Source: Bacteroidia bacterium (lineage in GTDB: Bacteria; Bacteroidota; Ignavibacteria; SZUA-365). Taken from it: 64,000 nucleotides of DNA. Each line of letters begins with the position of its first letter. Within the stretch, counting starts at the first letter, position 1. Location: positions 3,769,131 through 3,833,130 of the forward strand of contig JAOSJT010000001.1 of assembly GCA_027493955.1 (NCBI GenBank). Direction: 5' to 3'. The notes under the pieces were generated by a model. That model made no database searches. It was not told the DNA's origin and worked only from the letters and a program-made list of their open reading frames with translations. The position numbers and the translations under genes are program-made. Below, piece after piece: positions 51,035-58,975 of the stretch.

Positions 51035-51448
51035 GGTACGTCCGTGCTTATGGCTATTGTGCAACCTACAAAACGCTGCGGTCAGTGTAAATGGAAAAAT
51101 TTCGACGAAAGGAAATACAGACCGATAAGTGCGATGATGGGAAACAGTAAAACAGCACCTTAGCCATGGCTTGCAGACTTGTATGGTGAAACGCTCTGTC
51201 CTGAAACCGGACGGTATATCATCATTTCTCCGTTTTACCGCAACAAAATGCGCGGGAGGCCGTTTATTCATGTACCCCCTTCATCGTCGGAATAAGCGCA
51301 CAGCACAGAAATGACCGCAGTGCCGTTGGACGGGGAGATTGAGAGCATAGCCCCAGTGTCATTTTATTCTGACACTGGGGAAGGCCTGAACCTTGCGAAT
51401 ACGTTTTCGAAAAAAATTATACGACCATGAAACGAAAGGATGACAGCA
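51035..51448. other. Divergent promoter region with an 11-bp perfect dyad
   Basis: This 414-bp region separates the GH20-like gene (minus) from the flavin oxidase gene (plus). No gene is supported. The dyad at 51351-51380 is listed separately. Confidence 0.4.
51351..51380. promoter_or_regulatory. Perfect inverted repeat upstream of the flavin oxidase gene
   Basis: CCCCAGTGTCA (51351-51361) and TGACACTGGGG (51370-51380) form a perfect 11-bp dyad with an eight-base spacer, 69 bp upstream of the ATG. No T-run follows, so it is not a typical terminator on the plus strand. It could be an operator for a dimeric repressor of the oxidase/hydrolase pair, or an RNA hairpin. Confidence 0.45.
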
Positions 51449-52828
51449 ATGCCTGATGTAATACATTCCACTGCGGTAAACGAGCTTCGCCGCGGTTTTC
51501 ACGGGGAACTTATCATGCCGGATTCTCCCTCATTCGATGAGAACCGTACCGTTTTTAACGCGATGATTGACAGACGCCCTGCTCTGATCGCTCAATGTGT
51601 CAACGTCGAAGACGTCATCCGAGCCGTGAACTTCGGACGTGAACAGGGCATCGAGATCGCGGTACGAGGTGGTGGCCACAGCGTCGCTGGAAAATCCCTG
51701 AGCGAGGGAGGACTCGTCATCGATCTCCGGCGCATGAACAGCGTGTCCGTCGATCCTGATGTACGCACGGCGAAGGTTTCAGGGGGCGCCACCATGGGAC
51801 ATCTGGATCGCGCTACCGCCGCCTACGGACTCGCCACAACCGGCGGACGCGTATCTTCCACCGGTGTAGGGGGCTATACGCTCGGCGGTGGCGACGGCTG
51901 GCTGGCGAGATATCTGGGCCTCGCATGCGACAATCTCGTAGAAGTGGAGCTTGTGACTGCAGACGGAAGCCTCCTTCGGGTCTCGGAGAAGGAACATGGA
52001 GAGTTGTTCTGGGCCTTGCATGGAGGTGGAGGGAATTTCGGGATAGCTACATCCCTGACCTTCCGTTTGAAGGAATTGTCGCAGGTGCATGTCACGCTTC
52101 TGTTCTGGAAACCGGAGCGCGGTCCGGAGGTTATCCGTGCATATCGCGATTTTATGGAAGGCGCACCAGACGAATTCGGAGGTGGTTTGTTCTATCTCAC
52201 CGGCCCCGCCGAACCATTCGTCCCGGATGCATTGCATGGCCAGCTCGCCCTTGCTGTGCTTCTCGTCTATGCCGGACCTGCGGATACAGCCGGACAGCTT
52301 GCGGCACCCATGCTCGCGCTCGATCACGACGGCGCAATGATCACGGAAATGCCCTACGTGGATTTCCAATGCATGTTGGACGATCCTCCCGGATACCGCA
52401 ACTATTGGACAGCGGAGTATCTCTCCGCATTTCCCGACGCCGCCGTAAATAACTTCAGCAAGCGGGCGAGCGACATGATTGTTCCTTCTCCTTCTCAACA
52501 TGTGCTGATTCCGCAAGGCGGCGCGATAGACCGTGGGCCTTCCCACTACCCTCTGCCCTGGCGGTCGGCGCCCTGGTGTGTGCATCCGTTCGGATTATGG
52601 GAAAATCCTCTCGATGATGCACGCGGAAAGAAGTGGGCGCGGAGCATACGAGAAGAGATGAAGCCGTGGGCGCTCGATTCCGTGTACCTGAATTTCATAG
52701 GCGAGGAGGGTGAAGAGCGCATCATTGCAAGCTTCGGCGAGGAGAATTACCGGCGTCTGGCCGGCGTGAAAGCCACATACGATCCGGAAAACCTTTTCCG
52801 ATTGAATCAGAACATCAAACCGAGGTGA
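51449..52828 (+). CDS. FAD-linked oxidase, berberine-bridge (BBE) type
   Basis: The protein has 459 aa from the ATG at 51449, which has AAAGGA eight bases upstream; the ATG at 51440 sits on that ribosome site. The FAD-binding PCMH fold holds the histidine that binds FAD covalently in AVRGGGHSVAGKS (near residue 72), then VSSTGVGGYTLGGGDGWLAR. The usual second Cys ligand of bicovalent BBE-like enzymes is Ser here, so the flavin is probably bound by His only. The C-terminal BBE motif is YFNFIGEEGEE-like with NYRRLAGVKATYDPENLFRLNQNI. These enzymes oxidise alcohols, sugars or alkaloid-like substrates; the substrate is unknown. An alpha/beta hydrolase gene follows after 124 bp. Confidence 0.87.
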   Translation: MPDVIHSTAVNELRRGFHGELIMPDSPSFDENRTVFNAMIDRRPALIAQCVNVEDVIRAVNFGREQGIEIAVRGGGHSVAGKSLSEGGLVIDLRRMNSVSVDPDVRTAKVSGGATMGHLDRATAAYGLATTGGRVSSTGVGGYTLGGGDGWLARYLGLACDNLVEVELVTADGSLLRVSEKEHGELFWALHGGGGNFGIATSLTFRLKELSQVHVTLLFWKPERGPEVIRAYRDFMEGAPDEFGGGLFYLTGPAEPFVPDALHGQLALAVLLVYAGPADTAGQLAAPMLALDHDGAMITEMPYVDFQCMLDDPPGYRNYWTAEYLSAFPDAAVNNFSKRASDMIVPSPSQHVLIPQGGAIDRGPSHYPLPWRSAPWCVHPFGLWENPLDDARGKKWARSIREEMKPWALDSVYLNFIGEEGEERIIASFGEENYRRLAGVKATYDPENLFRLNQNIKPR

Positions 52829-52952
52829 TCGGAAGCGCCTTTCCTGAGAATTGCACCGAATGATTCAATCCCGTAAGCTGCGCATGCGTTCAGGATCCAT
52901 TCGATATTTTCCGGTATCGCAAGAAACAGGTACTTCACACAGCTTCATCGTT

Positions 52953-53798
52953 ATGATCGTATCCCGTCAGATTGACGTTCCTGGTGCCAGACTGTATTCC
53001 GAAGCCATCGGCAGTGTCACAGATACCCCGGTGCTTCTTCTTATGGGCGCAATGGCATCGGGACTATGGTGGCCCGAACAATTCTGTCGCGTATTGGCGG
53101 CACGGGGCCGCTTCGTTCTTCGTTATGATCACCGTGACACAGGAGGGTCCACCAAGTACCCGCTCGGGGAACCAGGCTACACCGTGGAGGATATGGCGGA
53201 TGATGCCATTGCAGTACTCGGTGCGTTTGAGATCACCCGCGCACATCTCGTCGGTATGTCACTCGGGGGCTTTCTCGCACAGCTGATCGCACTAAAGCAT
53301 CCTGCGCATGTATCGTCGCTCACGCTCATCGCCAGCGAGCCACTTGGCCCCGGCGACCCGGACATCCCGGGCATAGACGAGCGTGTCCTGCAACATCATC
53401 TGCTCGGCGCGGAATTGGACTGGAGTGACCGCGCCGCTGTCGTGGATTTTTCTACCGAAGGTTGGCGACTTCTCAACGGAAGTGCGCACGCCTTCGATGA
53501 AGCCCACATACGCCATCTTGCGGAAGAAGAGTACGACCGGAGCGGAGGAAGCCGGAGTTTCATGAACCACGCATTCCTCAGTGGTGGAGAGCGATGGTTC
53601 GGCAGATTGAACGAAATCCGTGTTCCAACACTTATCATCCATGGTACCGATGATATCGTATTGCGTTATGAGAATGCGCATGCACTGCAACAGCAAATCC
53701 CTTCTTCGCGTTTGCTGACGCTCCAGGGAAGCGGACATGAACTCCATCCGGCCGACTGGGAAACCGTGGTATCCGCCATCGAAGCACATACGGTGTGA
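52953..53798 (+). CDS. Alpha/beta hydrolase
   Basis: The protein has 281 aa from the ATG at 52953; the longer frame from 52851 has no family match in its first 34 residues. The fold is alpha/beta hydrolase with catalytic Ser in the nucleophile elbow VGMSLGGFLAQL, Asp in IHGTDDIVLRYENA and His in GSGHELHPADW. The oxyanion hole strand is LLLMGAMASGLWWPE, similar to the haloperoxidase/ester hydrolase group. The substrate is unknown. It lies just downstream of the flavin oxidase on the same strand and probably shares its transcript, so the two may act in one small pathway. Confidence 0.88.
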   Translation: MIVSRQIDVPGARLYSEAIGSVTDTPVLLLMGAMASGLWWPEQFCRVLAARGRFVLRYDHRDTGGSTKYPLGEPGYTVEDMADDAIAVLGAFEITRAHLVGMSLGGFLAQLIALKHPAHVSSLTLIASEPLGPGDPDIPGIDERVLQHHLLGAELDWSDRAAVVDFSTEGWRLLNGSAHAFDEAHIRHLAEEEYDRSGGSRSFMNHAFLSGGERWFGRLNEIRVPTLIIHGTDDIVLRYENAHALQQQIPSSRLLTLQGSGHELHPADWETVVSAIEAHTV

Positions 53799-54023
53799 TT
53801 ACCGGAACCGGTCAACGCTGACAGCGGTGCGATTTTGAGCGCACGATCACTGCGAGACTGTCTTGTTACGTTGTTTTTCCAGGAATATAATCAGAGACCC
53901 TTTCCCGCCGACCTTTCGATGAAACGGATCGTGATTCCGTCGTAATCTCACCTCCGTCCTTCCTTGCCTGGTACGGATCGGCGATGATGAGGGGCCGACG
54001 GTTTTTCATCCGGACCAAACATC

Positions 54024-54046
54024 AACGGCGCCATTGCGGCGCCGTT
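54024..54046. terminator. Hairpin between convergent genes
   Basis: AACGGCGCC (54024-54032) and GGCGCCGTT (54038-54046) form a perfect 9-bp stem with a five-base loop, between the hydrolase gene (plus) and the dsrE-like gene (minus). T-tracts are weak on both sides, so termination efficiency is uncertain. Confidence 0.45.
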
Positions 54047-54083
54047 GTGTCAGAGTATGTTCATGTATGGATCCAGCGAGAAA

Positions 54084-54443
54084 TCAGAACGTCAGAACCT
54101 TGTCGCACTCCACCGTCCACTGCACAAACTCCTTCATATTGCTGAGTTTCACCCCCTCGATGAACGGAAGCGTCGCAATGCCGCGCGCTTCGGAGCAGCC
54201 GCCGCAGCTTTTCACTTCGCCTCCCTTCTGAATGACGGCTTGAAGCATGCGTTCGATGTTATAATAGCCATTGGGTGTGTTCTGTCCCGGAAGCCCGCAA
54301 AACACCGCGTCCGCCAGGAGAAAGATTCGGATTTCAACAGTATCGCCATGGTCCTTCTGTAGCGTCATAGCCATACGCAATGCGTTGTATGCCTTTTCCG
54401 TCCCGTAGGGCGCATCGTTTATGATGAAAAGTATTTTCTGCAT
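54084..54443 (-). CDS. DsrE/DsrF-like sulfur-relay family protein
   Basis: The protein has 119 aa from the ATG at 54443 (AGG upstream); a longer frame to 54539 overlaps the superoxide dismutase gene and is unlikely. It has the DsrE/F/YchN fold: KILFIINDAPYGTEKAYNALR at the start, FLLADAVFCGLPGQN in the middle and the conserved C-terminal cysteines in EVKSCGGCSEARGI, a usual site for persulfide carriage. Members either transfer sulfur or act in stress response. It is cytoplasmic. It follows the superoxide dismutase gene after 55 bp on the same strand. Confidence 0.85.
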   Translation of the reverse strand: MQKILFIINDAPYGTEKAYNALRMAMTLQKDHGDTVEIRIFLLADAVFCGLPGQNTPNGYYNIERMLQAVIQKGGEVKSCGGCSEARGIATLPFIEGVKLSNMKEFVQWTVECDKVLTF

Positions 54444-54498
54444 GATCGTGCCTGTTAGGATAAACGGTGGATCCATTATTCGAAATGTTGATGTGCGG

Positions 54499-55173
54499 TT
54501 AGCGGGTGATCGCTTTCTCGTAACGGGTGCTAACTGCATCCCAGTTGATCACGTTCCACAACGCCTGAAGATAATCACCTCGACGGTTTTGATACTTGAG
54601 GTAGTAGGCGTGCTCCCAAACATCGATGCCCAGAATCGGTGTACCCCTGACTTCCACGACATCCATCAGAGGATTATCCTGATTTGGGGTGGATGAAATG
54701 GCGAGCTTCTTGTCCGCAGTCACGAGCAGCCAGGCCCAGCCGGAACCGAAGCGCGTGGCTGCTGCTTTATTCAGCTGTTCCTTCATCTTGTCCATTCCAC
54801 CGAAGGCCTCCTCGATAGACTGCGCCAGGGATGCGGAAGGCCGGGTATTTCTTTTCGGGGTCAGAATCTCCCAGAACAGGGTGTGATTGTAGTGACCGCC
54901 ACCGTTGTTGCGAACAGCGGTGCTGAATTTGGAAATGTTCGCCATCATCGCTTCGAGATCGGTGATGGGTGACGGTGCTGATTCGGAAAGCGCCTTGTTG
55001 AGATTGGACACGTACGCCGCATGATGCTTGCTGTAATGAATCTCCATTGTTTGAGCGTCAACAAATGGCTCAAGCGCGTCGTAGGCATAGGGTAGGGGTT
55101 CCTGGGTGAACTGAGCGGTGGCGACGTTACTCAGAACGAGGGCCGCCGCGAATAGGAATACGAGAAATTTCAT
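54499..55173 (-). CDS. Superoxide dismutase (Fe/Mn), exported
   Basis: The protein has 224 aa. Residues 1-20 are a signal peptide ([18 protein letters not shown]), so the enzyme should act in the periplasm, which is less usual for this family. The metal ligands are visible: His in [11 protein letters not shown], His in [11 protein letters not shown], and Asp and His in [14 protein letters not shown]. Whether it uses Fe or Mn cannot be told. It converts superoxide to hydrogen peroxide and oxygen. GGAG precedes the ATG. The DsrE-family gene follows after 55 bp, so the two may share an oxidative-stress unit. Confidence 0.92.
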   Translation of the reverse strand: MKFLVFLFAAALVLSNVATAQFTQEPLPYAYDALEPFVDAQTMEIHYSKHHAAYVSNLNKALSESAPSPITDLEAMMANISKFSTAVRNNGGGHYNHTLFWEILTPKRNTRPSASLAQSIEEAFGGMDKMKEQLNKAAATRFGSGWAWLLVTADKKLAISSTPNQDNPLMDVVEVRGTPILGIDVWEHAYYLKYQNRRGDYLQALWNVINWDAVSTRYEKAITR

Positions 55174-55651
55174 GATGCACTTTTCTCCGATAGTGACGAT
55201 GGATGCGTTCGGGGATGGTTGTTCTCAGAACATTGCTGAATGTATTGGATGCCTGAACTGCTGCAGGGATGCATGCGTGGCTTCACTCTGTGTACATACG
55301 AGATGTCACTTTGTGCGACAAATCGACAGCACATCGCAAGAAGAGACAACAATCCTGCGACATGATTCGTTCGCAAGCGCTTTATTCATGCATCGCGCGC
55401 ACCAAAGGATGTGCAGGATCTTCGCACGGTGAGAAACCGCGATATCTTCCACACAGATGTACCGTGACGTACAATGCTCCGAAGCGATGTGTTGGAAAAA
55501 TGGGGTGTTGTCGGGAGTTTCTGCGCTCCTGTCACTGATGTTCCGGGAGAGCGCAGGAATAGTCCGGCATGAACCACTGTATTATTGACTTTCATGGAAA
55601 GAAAAAAAACGATATTGTTGCATGTTGTCCACACGATGCTTGAGGTCCATC
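55174..55651. other. Divergent intergenic region
   Basis: About 478 bp lie between the superoxide dismutase gene and the plus-strand lipoprotein gene. It should carry both promoters. I see no gene, repeat or strong hairpin. Confidence 0.35.
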
Positions 55652-56158
55652 ATGTCTCGAATTATTACGCTCACCTGTACTCTGTTGATAGTGTTCGCAG
55701 GCTGCGGAACCGATGAAGACAACCCGACGCCGCAAGGTCCGAAAGCGACAGGTGCTCTTGTAAGTGTTGAGGGGTGCAAAAGCTTCATTCGTACTTCCGG
55801 CGATGAGAAGAACAAAAGCTGCCTGCATTGGAATTACTCGGCCGCATCGGGGACGCTCGATCTGAATCATGAAAATGCGGGTTTCAATTGCTGTCCCCAG
55901 GCTATCAACGCAAGTGTGGAAATCGAAGGTCAGATCATCACGGTTTATGAAAGCGAGGTCGGTCCGGACTGCCGCTGCAACTGTCTGTACGATTTGCACA
56001 TACGCATCGAAAATCTCGCGGAGGACAGCTATGTGATTCGCATGGTCGAACCCTATCGGCACAAGGATGACGATGAATTGCTTGTGCCTGTGGATTTGCG
56101 TAACGCACCGAGCGGATCACTCTGCGTTCCGCGTTTCAATTATCCCTCGGGGCAATAG
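55652..56158 (+). CDS. Cysteine-rich lipoprotein of unknown function
   Basis: The protein has 168 aa from the ATG at 55652, preceded by GAGGT; the frame opens 10 codons earlier. It has a type II signal peptide with lipobox FAGC. The mature part has about nine cysteines in pairs and singles (GCKSFIRTSG, SCLHWNY, FNCCPQAINASVEI, GPDCRCNCLYDLHI), likely in disulfides. I do not recognise a family, although the CCPQ/CRCNC pattern looks conserved rather than random. It is probably an outer-membrane or periplasmic lipoprotein. Confidence 0.75.
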   Translation: MSRIITLTCTLLIVFAGCGTDEDNPTPQGPKATGALVSVEGCKSFIRTSGDEKNKSCLHWNYSAASGTLDLNHENAGFNCCPQAINASVEIEGQIITVYESEVGPDCRCNCLYDLHIRIENLAEDSYVIRMVEPYRHKDDDELLVPVDLRNAPSGSLCVPRFNYPSGQ

Positions 56159-56194
56159 CTTCCGCGCTTCGGCGGGACAGCGCCAATCTTCAAA

Positions 56195-56228
56195 AACACG
56201 ACAGGCGGCCCGGGCCGCCTGTCGTGTT
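56195..56228. terminator. Bidirectional terminator with perfect 16-bp stem
   Basis: AACACGACAGGCGGCC (56195-56210) pairs perfectly with GGCCGCCTGTCGTGTT (56213-56228) across CG. The stem would need to open for a larger loop. A-rich DNA lies before it and T-rich after it, and it stands between convergent genes, so it can serve both. Confidence 0.8.
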
Positions 56229-56257
56229 CTGTGTCGCCATTCCTCCTCCTCCGGGAA

Positions 56258-58354
56258 TCAGGCAAGTACAAGGAGCTTGAGCATGCGCGTGCTGTTTCCT
56301 GTCTGGATACGAACGAAGTACACTCCAGGCTTGACGAGATTACCGTTGCTGCTCCGGCCATCCCAGGAAACGGTATGCATTCCGGGACGCAGGAAGGAGG
56401 TAGCGAGCACCGCGACTTCCCGACCCAGCAAATCTACAAGCACCACACGCACCGTCGCACCATCGCGTAGTTCCATCGGAATGGACAGGGACATTCCAGA
56501 TGAGACAGAGAACGGATGCGGATAGAGCGGACGAATCGTGACATCGCTCGGGACACTTGCCTGTAGCTGCTCGACCCCGGTGGGAGGATCTATGGTATTC
56601 GTTTCCAGCACCAAAAAGGCGGTATACGGGCTGAGCACCTGATGCTTGATGCTCAGGTTCACGACGCTTTCCACAAGCTCAGGTAATTCGCCCTGCACGC
56701 GAATCTGCTCAAGCAGCTCATCGATGCGCTTCGCAGCCCAGTATGCCGCCACTTGTTTCATGTCCGTAACCCACTCACTGAGATCCACATCACGGCTGAT
56801 GGAGATTTGCCGACCGTCAGATCCGAGATAGCGGAGTGTGGCCTTTTCCTTCAGTCCGCCGGTGATACGTCCCGTCGTAAGAAGGTTCTGCATGCCGACG
56901 ATGGCCGGGAAGACACGAGGATACACGAAATAGCTTCTGCCGAGCTCATACACCACCTCTGGTGCGCGAAGACCGGCGACATTGATATCCAGCATCACGC
57001 GTTCAATGACGGTCTGTAAACCGTCCCCGTTTTCGACGAGCGTTACCTTTCCGCCTCGTGCCGCCGCAAGGTCGTAGAGCAGATCTATTTTGGGACTGAA
57101 AACGATCACAGGATTCAGCGTCACTCCACTGGTGTCGTGCGTACGGATGACTTCCAGAAGTCCGTCGTAGGAGGTCTGTCCGGTGTTCGGGACTCCGTCG
57201 GTCAGGAACAGCATTCGGTGATCCGCATCCGGTCTGAATACTGCGGAGTAGCCGGAAATGAACGCCTGCTCATAGTTCGTGAGGCCACCCGTAAGGTACA
57301 TGCGAAGGATGTAGTCCACAGCCGCATCGATGTTTTCCGCCGTCGCGAAGGTCATTCCGTCCGGTGTGTTTGGCCATGCCAGAGCATTGCTGCTGAAGAT
57401 CACGATGCGGAAACGATCCTGTGGCGTCAGTTGCCGCAGAACGCCGATAACAGCATCCTGTACCATGACACGGCGATTTTCATCCATGCTGCCGGAAGCA
57501 TCAAGTATGAAAACGAGATCGCGAGGCAGTCCGCCTCCGCTTCCATTATCCACCGGATGCCAGCACATGAAATAGGGATCCCCCATGGTCACTTCAGGAT
57601 CATTCCAAAGCAAAGCAGGGAAGGTGGAGTAAATTCCACGAGGTTTGTAGCGCACCACGAAATCTTCTGTGTACATCTGCTGTTCCAGCCCGAAATCCGT
57701 TCGGAAACGATGTTCATCGAACTGCACAGTACGACACAACGTCGGTCGGTCATCAAAATTGCACGCAATCGCATCGATGGGGAGTTTCGATTCGACATCC
57801 ACCCGGAGGGAGGTTTGCTCGACGGGCACAGTCTGGTAACCCGACAGATTCAAGGGGTAACGGTAATGCACCCAGCCATCGGAGGTGAGAGGGAGAGGCA
57901 CGAAGTAGCGCATCTCCACGCGGCGTGAACTTCTGGGATTGATCGGAAACACTTTGAGTTGAAATCGGTTCTTCCCCAGTGATTCCAATATCGCCGGATC
58001 CCGCCTTTGACCAACGACAACACTGTCATACAAGCGCTGTGCCTCCTCCTTGGTCTTCACGATAAACGTTCGTCGCTGACCGTCCACCCAGAGCCATAAT
58101 CCATCAACTTTCGCCCCTTCCGGAAGCGAGAACGCATAAAAACCTTCGAGTGTAAGGTTGTTGTCGTTGAAAAACTCCTCGTCCACATGTGTCACGGCCA
58201 TCTGGCCGACAATACGCACCGTGGTGCGTATATGACTTATTCGCAGATTGTACACGGGAGCTTCAGTTCCAGCGCGGCGTGCATACAGCACCCCGGCCTG
58301 CACTTCCGACCCGAAAAGGGTAAGAAGGAGAATTCCAATCCATAACCGCATCAT
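56258..58354 (-). CDS. VIT and VWA domain surface protein with T9SS sorting domain
   Basis: The protein has 698 aa from the ATG at 58354 (a second ATG follows at 58351), with AGGAGG just upstream; the longer frame to 58468 crosses the promoter. A signal peptide (WIGILLLTLFGSEVQAG) is followed by a VIT domain (residues 25-155, FNDNNLTLEGFYAFSLPEGA, SRRVEMRYFVP), a VWA domain (290-450) with an intact MIDAS (LVFILDASGSMDE, TGGLTNYEQAF, FLTDGVPN), and a T9SS type A tail (LYPHPFSVSSGMSLSIPM, LVKPGVYFVRI). It is the inter-alpha-trypsin-inhibitor-like architecture. It carries the second copy of the ECF promoter and so is probably controlled by the sigma factor at 47447-47995. Confidence 0.85.
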   Translation of the reverse strand: MMRLWIGILLLTLFGSEVQAGVLYARRAGTEAPVYNLRISHIRTTVRIVGQMAVTHVDEEFFNDNNLTLEGFYAFSLPEGAKVDGLWLWVDGQRRTFIVKTKEEAQRLYDSVVVGQRRDPAILESLGKNRFQLKVFPINPRSSRRVEMRYFVPLPLTSDGWVHYRYPLNLSGYQTVPVEQTSLRVDVESKLPIDAIACNFDDRPTLCRTVQFDEHRFRTDFGLEQQMYTEDFVVRYKPRGIYSTFPALLWNDPEVTMGDPYFMCWHPVDNGSGGGLPRDLVFILDASGSMDENRRVMVQDAVIGVLRQLTPQDRFRIVIFSSNALAWPNTPDGMTFATAENIDAAVDYILRMYLTGGLTNYEQAFISGYSAVFRPDADHRMLFLTDGVPNTGQTSYDGLLEVIRTHDTSGVTLNPVIVFSPKIDLLYDLAAARGGKVTLVENGDGLQTVIERVMLDINVAGLRAPEVVYELGRSYFVYPRVFPAIVGMQNLLTTGRITGGLKEKATLRYLGSDGRQISISRDVDLSEWVTDMKQVAAYWAAKRIDELLEQIRVQGELPELVESVVNLSIKHQVLSPYTAFLVLETNTIDPPTGVEQLQASVPSDVTIRPLYPHPFSVSSGMSLSIPMELRDGATVRVVLVDLLGREVAVLATSFLRPGMHTVSWDGRSSNGNLVKPGVYFVRIQTGNSTRMLKLLVLA

Positions 58355-58388
58355 CTTTTCCTCCTGTTCAAGGTTATCTCGGTATAGG

Positions 58389-58416
58389 GATGACACATGA
58401 AACGGAAAAAAATTCC
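58389..58416 (-). promoter_or_regulatory. Candidate ECF promoter of the VIT/VWA gene
   Basis: On the minus strand GGAATT (58416-58411) and GTCATC (58394-58389) are again 16 bases apart. The 33-bp window 58384-58416 matches the sigma operon promoter in 30 of 33 positions. The start point should be near 58379, about 25 bases before the ATG. Confidence 0.7.
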
Positions 58417-58784
58417 CCTCTCCGGGAAGATTTTTTTTTTCGACGATAATCAGAAAATCCGGACGCATCCGTGAACCTGCCGTGCGCAGAACGCGGGACA
58501 GTCATGTTCACCGGGAGTAGTGCGCGGGAGCATCGCGAAGCATGAACATTTTTCGCTGTTGACCAGAGGTAAATGATGGATGCCAGGGCGTTCGCGTGCA
58601 AGACGATCAGGGACACGGTTGGAGGTCTCAATCTGTCTGTATGGTGCAACAAAGGATACAGCATGTCCGTAATAGCTGAACGCGACGCAATCCTTGACAT
58701 GTGGATATTTTCTTCCAAAAACTGGCCGCAAAACCAGGTCTTTGAATGGTCTTAAAAAAAAAAGACCGGAAAGCGAAAAAAAAC

Positions 58785-58813
58785 TTGACTTCCAGATCAA
58801 ACTTCCGTTTATT
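58785..58813 (+). promoter_or_regulatory. Possible sigma70-type promoter of the beta-helix gene
   Basis: TTGACT (58785-58790) and TTTATT (58808-58813) are 17 bases apart. It lies about 160 bp upstream of the ATG at 58976. The rest of the 621-bp divergent region (58355-58975) holds the ECF promoter of the minus-strand gene and no supported gene. Confidence 0.4.
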
Positions 58814-58975
58814 GCATTCGTCTCTCTCTTCAATCTTAATCGCCACATCCGAGCGACGAAAGGTCGTATTGTGATGTGTCTTTCTGTTGCCACTTGCACA
58901 AATGGTTTCACAACCGACCGCATGTCTGGTTACGTCAGGATAAAACGCGCGAAAATGCTATCAGGAGATATGAAC

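Noticed and set aside
58748-58767. GGTCTT...AAGACC hairpin with an A-run loop
   Set aside because: The stem has only six base pairs and sits inside an A-run, so it is a weak structure unlikely to terminate or regulate.
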